35,596 bases of DNA from an uncultured Acidobacteriota bacterium (GTDB lineage: Bacteria; Acidobacteriota; UBA6911; CAINFC01), in assembly GCA_903847975.1 (NCBI GenBank), contig CAINFC010000194.1, forward strand, positions 1 through 35,596, written 5' to 3'. The number at the start of each line of letters is the position of its first letter. Within the stretch, counting starts at the first letter, position 1. A program made the translations under genes and the position numbers. Positions 1 through 7,798 of this stretch are shown here, piece by piece. The notes below the pieces were generated by a model. The model saw only the letters and a list, made by a program, of their open reading frames with translations, was not told the origin of the DNA and did not search any database.

Positions 1-26
1 GCACTGTATCTCTTTCGCTGTTTCAT
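1..26 (-). CDS. IS3-family transposase OrfA, N-terminal fragment (runs off window)
   Basis: Only eight whole codons and part of a ninth are visible: M-K-Q-R-K-R-Y-S and GC-, which must be alanine. OrfA proteins of IS3 elements carry an N-terminal helix-turn-helix that binds the element's ends, and they typically start with a basic stretch followed by RYSxEFK. A purine-rich AGGTAGGCGGA directly precedes the ATG. The call rests on a very short stretch plus the IS-like end 70 bases upstream. Confidence 0.4.
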
Positions 27-94
27 TCCGCCTACCTTTCTTGCTGGCGGCAGCGATTTTATACCTTATTCACCTGTCTCATTTTTGGGGTACA
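1..94 (-). mobile_element. Partial insertion sequence, IS3-family-like end
   Basis: Read on the minus strand, the stretch begins at 94 with TGTACCCCAAAAATGAGACA. This has the form of IS3-family terminal repeats: TG at the tip, a run of C, then an A-rich stretch and GACA. About 50 bases further in is a ribosome-binding-like AGGTAGGCGGA and an ATG at 26-24, opening a frame that reads MKQRKRYSA before the window ends. That is the usual opening of IS3-family OrfA proteins (basic, then RYS-x-EFK). Both the end and the start are in the expected order and spacing. The other end, the DDE frame and any target duplication lie outside the window, so the identification is probable only. Confidence 0.5.
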
Positions 95-230
95 GTATAA
101 AGAAACCATTACGAACGAGATCCTTCACTACGCTGTGCTTTGTACAGGATGACAGTTTAAAGGATTTCTGTGTGTGACTTTTTGCGAGACTATCAAAGAA
201 GATGGCTTCGCAAAAAATCGTTTTCGTCCG
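95..230. other. Intergenic, no gene seen; left flank shared with second repeat copy
   Basis: No credible coding region. A short imperfect inverted repeat (GATCCTTCAC ... CAGGATGACA, about 118-154) resembles small palindromic intergenic repeats. From about 201 the sequence GCTTCGCAAAAA-TCG is shared with the left flank of the second REPIN-like copy near 16474, so the repeat homology starts a little before the terminal palindrome. Overlapping frames on both strands here have no recognisable protein character. Confidence 0.35.
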
Positions 231-515
231 GTTCTGCCGTCCCGATAGGGACTTGCCCCGTGCTGCAGCCAACCCGGCAATGAATTGCCGGGCTATAATC
301 GTGCCATCCCTGACGGGACTATTCCTCGGAATCACAGTCCTGTGCCGGATTACGCGGGGTCTCCCAAAGCCATGGCGTAGCACAACGTTACGATCTCCGC
401 TATTTCGCCCCGTATGGCACCGATGCAAGTCCCGTAAGGGACGGCAGATTATGGCCCGGCACGTGAGTGCCGGGTTGGGGCAGGAGTAGCCCAAGTCCCA
501 TCGGGACGGCAGAAC
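231..515. repeat. REPIN-like palindrome-ended repeat, copy A (longest)
   Basis: The element opens with GTTCTGCCGTCCCGATAGGG and closes at 492-515 with the inverted counterpart (CAAGTCCCATCGGGACGGCAGAAC). Each end is itself a small hairpin (GTCCC/GGGAC), the arrangement of REPINs: two inverted REP units around a spacer. A third unit lies inside at 426-447 (CAAGTCCCGTAAGGGACGGC, then AG). The spacer carries two perfect 8-bp hairpins, CCCGGCAA-TGAA-TTGCCGGG near 274-293 and CCCGGCAC-GTGA-GTGCCGGG near 455-474. It has no coding content. Positions 231-449 align along their length with copy B. Such elements are mobilised in trans by RAYT (Y1) transposases in other bacteria; none is in this window. 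Confidence 0.75.
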
Positions 516-722
516 AAAATGAAATTTCGCCTTTTGACGCGATTATCTTTTTTTCGGGGCGTCCGGGGTGACAGAACGGTAAATTACTTACCACTAAGGA
601 ACAGGAATCATTTGAATTTATCTCCTTATCGGTCCATAAGATCTTACGAATAAAAGAGTTTAAAAAAAGTCTGCTTCCGTCGGGCCGTCGGAGAAAGTTT
701 TAAATTTTATGGATAATTGCTG
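516..722. other. Intergenic leader region, no gene seen
   Basis: AT-rich compared with its surroundings, with no credible reading frame. GTAAATTACTTAC at about 582-594 is a short inverted repeat (GTAA ... TTAC) that could be a protein-binding site. The stretch leads directly into the promoter at 723. Confidence 0.3.
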
Positions 723-751
723 TTGACAAGTAACCTCGGGATCTGTTATCT
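723..751 (+). promoter_or_regulatory. Sigma70-type promoter for the TonB-dependent receptor
   Basis: TTGACA at 723-728 and TTATCT at 746-751 are separated by exactly 17 bases. This is a consensus -35 box and a good -10 box in an AT-richer region, about 85-90 bases before the receptor start codon. The -35 overlaps CAAGTAAC (727-734), an 8-base word that recurs in inverted orientation in the ROK operator at 22160. Confidence 0.6.
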
Positions 752-843
752 TATCTTGAATCTTTATACCTGGCTCAGTTTGCTCGTATTTCGACTGGCA
801 AGTGAGAGTTCTTTTTTTATCGAGTTTCCTTCATGGAGGAGCT

Positions 844-3800
844 ATGAATCGAAGCAAGCCCCTGAAAATCGAAACGGTCCTTTTTATTTTCCTTCTTTTT
901 TGCGGGATGTTTACCGCCGTGCAGGCCCAGACCGGCATCGGCTCCGTAGCCGGCACGGTCCGCGACTCCGGGCAGGCCGTAGTTCCCGGCGTGGAGGTTA
1001 CGGTTACCAACAACCAGACCAACGTGGTCCGCAAGACGGTCACCAGCGACGTGGGGACCTATAAGATTCCTGCGCTCCCTCTGGGACCCTATACGATGAC
1101 CGTCGAGCTCAAGGGGTTTAAAAAATGGGTGGGTACCTTCACCCTGGTGGCCGGCCAGGATGCCAATATCGACCCGGTGATGGAAGTGGGCGATATCAGC
1201 GCCACGATCGAGGTTTCGGGCGCCGCTGCGGCCATTAATACCGTGGGTACGGAAATATCGAACGTCAAGGATTTCGAGCGCATCCGCGATCTGCCGCTCA
1301 ACGGACGTTCCATCAGCAACCTGTTCGACCTGACGCCCGGGGTGGAGGGGGGCGGCAATGCGCGGGTAAACGGCATGAAGGTCGGATCCCTGGAAATCAC
1401 CCTGGACGGCATCTCGCTGGTGGATCGCTTCGGCGGCGGGATCGCCCGCATCCAGCCGGGCCTGGATATCGTACAGGAGTTCCGGATCGAAACCTCCGGC
1501 TCCGACGCCCGCTACTCCCGGCCGGCCACAGTGACCATGGTCACCCGCAGCGGAACCAACGCCTTTCATGGCAGCGTCTTCGAAACCCACCGCAACAATA
1601 CCGCCGGGCTGGTGGCCCGCCGGCGCGACACCGCCATGAATGCCGACGGAACCGTCAACTGGCCCAAGCTGATCCGTAACGAATTCGGCGCTTCCGCCGG
1701 CGGTCCGGTCTGGCTGGGAAAGCTCTACAACGGCAAGAACAAGACCTTCTGGTTCTTCGCCTACGAAGGGGCCAGGATGCGTCAGTCCTATTTTCCATAT
1801 TATACCTATACGCCTACGGCCGCCATGTGGGGCGGCGACCTGAGCAATATCATCGATTCGGATGGCGTGAAAACCACCTTGTACGATCCGCTGACCACCG
1901 ACTCGAAAGGCAAGCGGCTGCCCTTCGCCGGGAATATCATTCCGGCTAACCGGATCAGCGCTATTGCCAAAAAGCTGCAGACCATGACCGATCTGCCCAC
2001 CGATAATACCAATCCCTTCGTCACCTTGAACAATTACCGGAAGTGGCAGCCGCGAAATACCACTGCCGACAATTACACCACCAAGTTCGACCATACTCTT
2101 TCTTCCAAAGACAACCTGTCCGTCCGCTGGACCAACAGCCGGAGCCATAACACGGTCATGGGCGGGTACTTTGCCAATCCAGCTTCTCCCGAAAACGGTT
2201 ACGGCACTTCGCGCAACGATGCCATCGTGACCAATGTGGCCACCGACTGGACTCGTACCATTTCTCCAAAAGTATTGAATCAGATGGTCGTCGGCGTACA
2301 TCGCTCCAACAAGAGTTCCGGAACCCTGGCCGATTTTACCAACTGGCCCGCCAATCTCGGTTTGCCGAACCCCTTCGGTTCCCTTGGCTGGCCCACCATG
2401 TATGCCGGCAATTTTGCCTTCGATGGCGACAACGTTAAGACAGAGGCTCTGACCGGCATCGTTGCGGAAGATAACGTCTCCTGGAGCAAAGGCAAGCACG
2501 AGATTCAGTTCGGCGGCCGCTACCGTCGGGAATACAACAACATCAGGGAACTGCAGCAAGCCGCGGGAGAACATTACTGGGGAGGCGGGTGGACCGGGCT
2601 CTACAGCGCGGCCGACGATTCCCAGACCCCCTACACCGGAGAAGGCTTTGCCGACCTGCTGCTGGGTTTGCCTGAATACCTGAACGTCAAGTACAACCGC
2701 GGCTTTTTTTATTTCCAGCAAAAAGAGATCGGCCTTTATTTCACCGACCGCTGGAGGATTACCCCCAAGCTGACGGTCAACCTGGGTTTGCGTTGGGATA
2801 AGTGGACCTCCTACAAAGAGAAATACGACCGTCTGGACACCATCGATACCACCACCATCGGGTCCAAATTCGAGGTGGTGACTCCCGGCAGCACCAAGAT
2901 GCAGGACATCCAGGGACTTCCCCCTTCCATTCTGGCTTCCTATGCCAAAAGGGGAATGACCTATACGACCGCGGACGCCATCGGATATCCGGGCAGCCTT
3001 TTCAAAGGCGACAACAACAACTTCGGCCCGCGCCTTGGGGTGGCCTATCAGATCAATTCCAAGATGGTCTTGCGGGGAAGCTACGGGGAATACTTCTGGA
3101 CCATGCCGCTCTCGCAGCTGTTGCAGTCCTCCCGAACCAATCCGCCGATGAATCTGGTCTATTCCAACCTGCTCAATTACAAGAATGCCACTCAGAACTA
3201 TACGCTGGTGTCTGCCCCCGCGGATGTGGACTACATCGGCAAGGCGACCATCGATACGGTCGGGGTGGTCACCATCGCTTCCAGCCCTCAGCCGGGTGTT
3301 GCCTGGGACGGACGCAACTGGCGAGACAGCCGCATGCAGACCTGGAACCTTACCCTGGAGCGGGAGATCATGAAGGATACTTCCTTACGCCTCAGTTACC
3401 TCGGTCAGCACGGCACCGCCATGGAACAGCGGTTCTCGATCAATCAGAAGGAGTCGGAATATAACTATGTGGCCCGGACCAAGCTGGCCCCTCCCAGCAA
3501 CCGCGATCTGCTGCGCCAGAATAAGGATTGGAATGTGTCCGGCATCAACAAAACCGGTTTCTCCAATTCGAATGCGGCGCAGGTGGAGCTGGAGCGCCGA
3601 TTCCGCAATGGCCTTGCCTTCCAATGGTTTTATGCCTATACCCGCGCGCTGACCACCACGGATACCGGTGGTTTTTCGTCGGGCGACTCCAACATCAACT
3701 CCCTGGGAGGCGGCGGCCAGGTGCCGGAGGTGGGCCAGATCATGGGTGCGCCCAACCTGACCTATGACCAGCGCCTGCGGATGGTCTATTTCAATTCCAC

Positions 3801-4467
3801 CAATATTCCTCCCCACCACATTCGCTTCAACGGCAACATGGAACTGCCCTTCGGCCGGGGGAAGAAGTACCTGCGCGATGTCCATCCGGTGGTCAACGGC
3901 ATCCTGGGCGGCTGGCAGGTCACCGTGAATGGAGAATGGCGCAGCGGACTCTGGATGAGCCCGGCGGCCAGCCTCTATTCCTTCGGCGATCCGCACATTG
4001 CCGCGGATCAGCGGCCCGATTTTCTCTGGTCCGGCAAGGTCTCCAAGCTCTGGTTCAAGGGATATTTCGATCCCACCCAGGCCAAGAACGTGACTGGCGG
4101 GGACATTTATGCCTTGGTTCCCGTCGATCGTTCCAAGAGAGTCCTGACCCAGGTCGGTTCCTCCTTCAATAACCAGCTGGCGCAGACCCTTTCGAACGGA
4201 TCCATCCGTCAGACCTCCATTACCGAAATGTATAACTGGAGCCCGCGGGCCAATATCATGGGCCCGGGATTCTGGAATGCGGATATCGGCGTATACAAGA
4301 ATTTCCCGCTGCGGGAATCTCTCACCATGAGGTTCAAGGCCGATTTCTTCAATGCTTTCAATCACCCCAACAACACGGCTCCCAACGCCACCACCGGGAT
4401 ACAGAACCTGAGCAATCAGGCCAACGACGGCCGGACGATTCAGTTCTCCCTGCGGTTGGACTGGTAG
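844..4467 (+). CDS. TonB-dependent receptor, Oar-like, with carboxypeptidase-regulatory domain
   Basis: Outer-membrane beta-barrel transporter of about 1207 residues. A signal peptide (about 1-28, cleavage after VQA) is followed by a carboxypeptidase-regulatory-like Ig fold (about 33-115, GSVAGTVRDSGQAVVPGVEV), a plug region (DLPLNGRSISNLFDLTPGV, LDGISL, TMVTRSGTNAFHGSVFE) and a long beta-barrel ending FSLRLDW with a terminal aromatic residue, as needed for Bam-dependent insertion. This is the typical acidobacterial receptor architecture; the ligand is unknown, most often a glycan or peptide. I chose ATG 844 because GGAGG lies just upstream and the signal peptide starts there; an in-frame GTG at 802 would add residues before it. 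A strong promoter sits at 723. The sulfatase-like gene follows on the same strand. Confidence 0.93.
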   Translation: MNRSKPLKIETVLFIFLLFCGMFTAVQAQTGIGSVAGTVRDSGQAVVPGVEVTVTNNQTNVVRKTVTSDVGTYKIPALPLGPYTMTVELKGFKKWVGTFTLVAGQDANIDPVMEVGDISATIEVSGAAAAINTVGTEISNVKDFERIRDLPLNGRSISNLFDLTPGVEGGGNARVNGMKVGSLEITLDGISLVDRFGGGIARIQPGLDIVQEFRIETSGSDARYSRPATVTMVTRSGTNAFHGSVFETHRNNTAGLVARRRDTAMNADGTVNWPKLIRNEFGASAGGPVWLGKLYNGKNKTFWFFAYEGARMRQSYFPYYTYTPTAAMWGGDLSNIIDSDGVKTTLYDPLTTDSKGKRLPFAGNIIPANRISAIAKKLQTMTDLPTDNTNPFVTLNNYRKWQPRNTTADNYTTKFDHTLSSKDNLSVRWTNSRSHNTVMGGYFANPASPENGYGTSRNDAIVTNVATDWTRTISPKVLNQMVVGVHRSNKSSGTLADFTNWPANLGLPNPFGSLGWPTMYAGNFAFDGDNVKTEALTGIVAEDNVSWSKGKHEIQFGGRYRREYNNIRELQQAAGEHYWGGGWTGLYSAADDSQTPYTGEGFADLLLGLPEYLNVKYNRGFFYFQQKEIGLYFTDRWRITPKLTVNLGLRWDKWTSYKEKYDRLDTIDTTTIGSKFEVVTPGSTKMQDIQGLPPSILASYAKRGMTYTTADAIGYPGSLFKGDNNNFGPRLGVAYQINSKMVLRGSYGEYFWTMPLSQLLQSSRTNPPMNLVYSNLLNYKNATQNYTLVSAPADVDYIGKATIDTVGVVTIASSPQPGVAWDGRNWRDSRMQTWNLTLEREIMKDTSLRLSYLGQHGTAMEQRFSINQKESEYNYVARTKLAPPSNRDLLRQNKDWNVSGINKTGFSNSNAAQVELERRFRNGLAFQWFYAYTRALTTTDTGGFSSGDSNINSLGGGGQVPEVGQIMGAPNLTYDQRLRMVYFNSTNIPPHHIRFNGNMELPFGRGKKYLRDVHPVVNGILGGWQVTVNGEWRSGLWMSPAASLYSFGDPHIAADQRPDFLWSGKVSKLWFKGYFDPTQAKNVTGGDIYALVPVDRSKRVLTQVGSSFNNQLAQTLSNGSIRQTSITEMYNWSPRANIMGPGFWNADIGVYKNFPLRESLTMRFKADFFNAFNHPNNTAPNATTGIQNLSNQANDGRTIQFSLRLDW

Positions 4468-4470
4468 CCC

Positions 4471-4503
4471 TCCGGCTGTTCTCCTTCCGGGCCTGTCGTC
4501 GGA
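4471..4503 (+). repeat. 33-base hairpin repeat, copy 1 (after the receptor gene)
   Basis: It starts 3 bases after the receptor stop codon and matches 6710-6742 at 32 of 33 positions. In RNA the ends pair as CUCCGGC with GUCGGAG around a 20-odd-base loop. The single difference between the copies (T for C) changes a G-C pair to G-U, so pairing is kept. No T-run follows, so it is not a clear intrinsic terminator. Confidence 0.6.
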
Positions 4504-4703
4504 GCGATCCGGCGGCGGGCCTGTTTCATTTTCCGGGTTCGGAGTATTATGGCAATGGGCTCTTGCTGTCATTCCCTTCTCCAGGTGTGGGCTTTTTTCA
4601 CCGGAAGACGGGAAGGTCGGGAAGAAAGAAAAAGGTGGATCGGGATGGGGATCGGGACCGGGGACAGAAAGCGATTGGGATTACGAGATTGATCGTGCCA
4701 AGG

Positions 4704-6698
4704 ATGCCATTTGCGGTTCGGTCGGCGGGCCTCGCCAGGCGGCTGGCCTGGCTGCTGCCGATGGCCATGACCGTCCTACTGGCGGCGGCCGCGGCACCGA
4801 CGCCCCGGCCGCCCAGTCTGCTGTTCATCACCGTCGACACGCTGCGTGCCGATCGCCTGGAATGCTACGGCTACCGGCAGGTCAAAACCCCCCGCATCAA
4901 CGCGCTGGCTGCGGACGGCATCCTGGTGGAAAACGCCTTTACGCCCGTTCCGGTGACCCTGCCTTCTCATGCTTCCCTCTTCACCGGCACTTATCCCTGG
5001 TTTCACGGCGTCCGGGATTTTACCGGCTCGGCCCTGGGCCCGGAGCGTACCACCCTGGCGGAGCTGCTCCTGGCGGCGGGCTACCGGACCGGGGCGGTCA
5101 TCGGGGCCGCGGTGCTGGAGGCGCGCTGGGGGCTGGATCAGGGCTTTTCCTTCTATTCCGATTATTTTCCTCCACAGCCGGACCGCAACTGGCAGCAGAT
5201 CGCCGAGCGGCGCGGAGACCAGGTGGTCCGGGAATCCCTGGAGTGGATCGAAAAAAACAGGCAGGTTCCCTTTTTCCTCTGGGTGCACCTGTACGACCCG
5301 CACGACCCGTATACCCCGCCGGCCCCGTACGACGGGCTCTACGGCAGCCGGCCCTATGACGGCGAGGTCGCCTGGACCGACGAGTGTGTTGGCCGGCTCC
5401 TTGACGGCCTGAAAAAGAGCGGGCTTTACGAAAGCAGCCTGATCGTCCTGGTGAGCGATCACGGGGAGGGGCTGGGCGAGCACGGCGAGGAAACCCACGG
5501 CTATTTCCTTTACGATTCCACACTGCGCATCCCGCTGATTTTCAAGCTGCCCGGAACGGATGCCCCGCGGGCCCGACGCGTTTCCGGGCCCCTGGAAACC
5601 GTCGATGTTCTGCCCACGGTGATCGATATCCTGGGGATAAACGGGAAAACGGCAGCCCCGGAGATCCAGGGCCGGAGCGCTCTGGCCCTGCTGCTCGGCC
5701 AGGCCCCGCCATCGGAGAAGCCTTCGCTGGCGGAAATCATGCTTCCTTTTTATCAGTTCGACTACAGCCCTCTTTCCAGCCTGCGAACCGGCCGCTTCAA
5801 GTACATCGAGGCGCCGAAGCCGGAACTCTACGATACGGCCGCGGATCCCGGAGAAAAGAACAACCTGACCGGTTCCGTGCCGGACCAGGCGGCAGGGATG
5901 AAAGAGGCTCTGCGCCGGCAGATGGAGCGCACGGCGGCAAAAAAGGGGCAGGTCGCGGCCCCCCGCATCACCGATTCGGCCATGGCCGAAAAGCTGGCCT
6001 CGCTCGGCTACCTGGCGCATCACCGAAAAGCGGCGGAACCTGCGCCCGGCTCCCGATTGCCGGATCCCAAAGACCGGGTCGGGGTATACGACCTGATTTT
6101 CCGGGGAACCTATGCGGCGCGGATGGGCCGGCTCGGCAAAGCGGCGCCGCTGCTGCGGGAAGCGGTGGCCCGCGAGCCGGATTCCTTTGTGGGTCACTTC
6201 CAGCTCGGGGTGATTTACCTTGCCTCGCGGAATGTCCGGGAAGCGGAGGAGGAGTTTCAGAAAACCCTGGAGCTCAGGCCCGGCAACGAGCTTTCCCTGC
6301 TGCGCCTGGCCGAGGTGTACACCGCTGCCGGGCGCTTCGCGGAGGCGGAAACGGCCTACAGAAAGGCCATCCTGCTATCGCCGAAGGACTACATGATCCA
6401 TTTCAACCTGGGCGGGCTGTACGTGACCCAGGACAAGTGGGACGAAGCCCTGGCGGCCTTCCGGAAGGCGCAGGCCCTGTCGTCCCGGGACGTGCTGGTC
6501 CCGGTGGTCATCGCCCGGGTTCTGCTGCAGAAGGGGGACCTGCCCGGGGCCCTGGCGGCGGCCGGCCAGGCCCTGCGCCTGGATCCCAGCCTGGCGGCGG
6601 CTCACGAAACCGCCCTGGAGATCTATCAGAAAATGGGGAAGGTTGCGGAGGCCAAAAAGGAGGAGCAGATCCTGCGCCGGCTGCAGGCCGGCCCGTGA
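4704..6698 (+). CDS. Sulfatase-like (alkaline phosphatase superfamily) protein with C-terminal TPR repeats
   Basis: About 664 residues from ATG 4704; the frame is open from 4563, but only this start begins with a signal/anchor segment (RRLAWLLPMAMTVLLAAAA). The hydrolase domain spans about 37-440: SLLFITVDTLRAD gives the first metal ligands (D45, D50), and VSDHGEGLGEHGE supplies D252-H253. The nucleophile segment reads VTLPSHASLFTG, so Thr85 stands where classical sulfatases have the Cys or Ser converted to formylglycine. Residues from about 456 to the end form five or six TPRs. This fusion occurs in Acidobacteriota and Myxococcota. The threonine points to a phosphotransferase- or phosphodiesterase-like mechanism, as in other superfamily members, rather than ordinary sulfate-ester hydrolysis. 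It is probably periplasmic or membrane-anchored. A decayed copy of its 3' end lies at 8141. Confidence 0.85.
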   Translation: MPFAVRSAGLARRLAWLLPMAMTVLLAAAAAPTPRPPSLLFITVDTLRADRLECYGYRQVKTPRINALAADGILVENAFTPVPVTLPSHASLFTGTYPWFHGVRDFTGSALGPERTTLAELLLAAGYRTGAVIGAAVLEARWGLDQGFSFYSDYFPPQPDRNWQQIAERRGDQVVRESLEWIEKNRQVPFFLWVHLYDPHDPYTPPAPYDGLYGSRPYDGEVAWTDECVGRLLDGLKKSGLYESSLIVLVSDHGEGLGEHGEETHGYFLYDSTLRIPLIFKLPGTDAPRARRVSGPLETVDVLPTVIDILGINGKTAAPEIQGRSALALLLGQAPPSEKPSLAEIMLPFYQFDYSPLSSLRTGRFKYIEAPKPELYDTAADPGEKNNLTGSVPDQAAGMKEALRRQMERTAAKKGQVAAPRITDSAMAEKLASLGYLAHHRKAAEPAPGSRLPDPKDRVGVYDLIFRGTYAARMGRLGKAAPLLREAVAREPDSFVGHFQLGVIYLASRNVREAEEEFQKTLELRPGNELSLLRLAEVYTAAGRFAEAETAYRKAILLSPKDYMIHFNLGGLYVTQDKWDEALAAFRKAQALSSRDVLVPVVIARVLLQKGDLPGALAAAGQALRLDPSLAAAHETALEIYQKMGKVAEAKKEEQILRRLQAGP

Positions 6699-6709
6699 GG
6701 AAAATACCT

Positions 6710-6742
6710 TCCGGCTGTTCTCCTTCCGGGCCTGTCGCCGGA
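6710..6742 (+). repeat. 33-base hairpin repeat, copy 2 (after the sulfatase-like gene)
   Basis: Begins 11 bases after the sulfatase-like stop codon and matches 4471-4503 with a single change. TCCGGC and GCCGGA form the stem, extendable by a G-U and a C-G pair. CGCCTCTTTTTC follows downstream, so this copy might assist termination. Its position just behind two neighbouring genes suggests either a processed 3' end or a small repeat. Confidence 0.6.
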
Positions 6743-6969
6743 GGACGCCTCTTTTTCAGGGTATGGGGACTGGATGCGGAGGGTGAGCGGGAGTGCTTTG
6801 CCCGCGCCGGAACCACGGGTCCGTTTCCGGTGGAGGAACCGGCGTACAACGATTCCACGATCAATTCCTGTGCCGGCGGGGGGTGCTTCGAGGTTTTCGG
6901 GGCCGGGCAGGAGCCGGAAGGTGAGATTCGGAAGGAAGGGGCTACAACCGACGCCTTGCGGCAAAGAAC
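6743..6969. other. Intergenic, no gene seen
   Basis: Short frames exist on both strands, but none has a ribosome-binding site, a signal sequence or recognisable protein character. I see no clear promoter. The stretch separates the sulfatase-like gene from the small outer-membrane protein gene. Confidence 0.35.
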
Positions 6970-7010
6970 GCTTCTGGTTTTGCCTCGTGGTCCGAATCCA
7001 GAAGCTTTTA
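6970..7010 (+). terminator. Hairpin with T-run upstream of the small outer-membrane protein gene
   Basis: GCTTCTGG (6970-6977) pairs perfectly with CCAGAAGC (6998-7005) around a 20-base loop and is followed by TTTTA. It may terminate transcription from the sulfatase-like gene, or act as a leader attenuator for the gene that starts 30 bases later. The long loop and short T-run make it weak. Confidence 0.35.
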
Positions 7011-7039
7011 CGGGGCCACCTTTATGGAGGTAAAAGGAA

Positions 7040-7798
7040 ATGTTGAGCAAAACCAGCTTCAAGGTATGGTGTGTGGCGATAGGCGCACTGTGTGCATCGG
7101 CGGCGCAAGGAGCCGACCCAAAGAAATTCAATATCGAAATGGAAGGCGGGCCGGTGTGGCAAAGCCGCAACGACGTCCGGATTCCCAACGACACGGGAAC
7201 AAAATTTTCCATGCGCGACATTCAGGGGAGCGGCCCCTTCGCCGTCGCCCGGGTCTATTTCGATTACTTGTTCAAGCCCAAACATGAGTTGCGAGTCCTG
7301 GCGGCGCCCCTTTCGGTGACGGCAACCGGGCAGCTTGCCGCCACCACTTCCTTTGCCGGCAGGACTTTTGCCCCGGGACAGCCCGTCGAGGGTGTTTATC
7401 AATTCAACTCTTTTCGGCTGACCTATCGCTACCGTATCTTTGCAGGCGATCGCTGGACATGGAAGATCGGTGCCACCGGGAAAATCCGCGACGCCAAGGT
7501 CGAGTTGCGCCAGGGGGGAGTTTCCGCGGTGGACGACAACGTGGGTTTCGTGCCGCTGCTGCACCTGGACGGCGAATACCGCTGGAATCAGAAGTGGCGC
7601 TTCAACCTCAACATGGACGGCTTGGCCGCCAAACCGGGGCGCGCCTTCGACATTGCGCTCAAATTGAAATACGATTTTGCCAAAAACTGGACCCTTGCGG
7701 CAGGCTACCGCATGCTGGAAGGCGGTGCGAACGTGAAGGATGTCTACACGTTCGCCTGGTTGCACTATGCCATCGCATCCCTCGCCTTCCGTTTCTGA
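7040..7798 (+). CDS. Small outer-membrane beta-barrel protein
   Basis: 252 residues with a signal peptide (about 1-24, ending AAQGA) and then alternating polar/hydrophobic strands rich in aromatic residues: FRLTYRYRIF, WTWKIGATGKIRDAKVEL, KWRFNLNMDGL, FDIALKLKYDF, NWTLAAGYRML, ending SLAFRF. The terminal phenylalanine is the Bam recognition signature, and about 8-10 strands fit the length, so this is an OmpW/OmpA-barrel-sized protein. I do not recognise a specific family or ligand. The start is well supported by GGAGGTAAAAGGAA directly before the ATG. It stands alone between a terminator-like hairpin and a decayed region. Confidence 0.75.
   Translation: MLSKTSFKVWCVAIGALCASAAQGADPKKFNIEMEGGPVWQSRNDVRIPNDTGTKFSMRDIQGSGPFAVARVYFDYLFKPKHELRVLAAPLSVTATGQLAATTSFAGRTFAPGQPVEGVYQFNSFRLTYRYRIFAGDRWTWKIGATGKIRDAKVELRQGGVSAVDDNVGFVPLLHLDGEYRWNQKWRFNLNMDGLAAKPGRAFDIALKLKYDFAKNWTLAAGYRMLEGGANVKDVYTFAWLHYAIASLAFRF

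Noticed and set aside
66-494. Overlapping frames on both strands within REPIN-like copy A (also 202-489), and similar ones in copy B
   Set aside because: They run through palindromic non-coding sequence and differ between copies; no ribosome-binding sites or protein-like composition.
426-515. Repeated GTCCC-GGGAC units suggesting a CRISPR array
   Set aside because: Only two or three units per locus, in inverted as well as direct orientation, with unequal spacing and conserved spacers; no cas genes are present.
817-2721. A 634-residue minus-strand frame, and similar ones at 4776-6197, 20358-22103 (plus), 26604-28283 and 29486-31759
   Set aside because: All are mirror frames of well-supported genes and show low-complexity GC-driven composition.
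6774-7046. A 90-residue frame upstream of the outer-membrane protein gene
   Set aside because: No ribosome-binding site, arginine-rich composition without domain character, and it overlaps the start of the well-supported gene.
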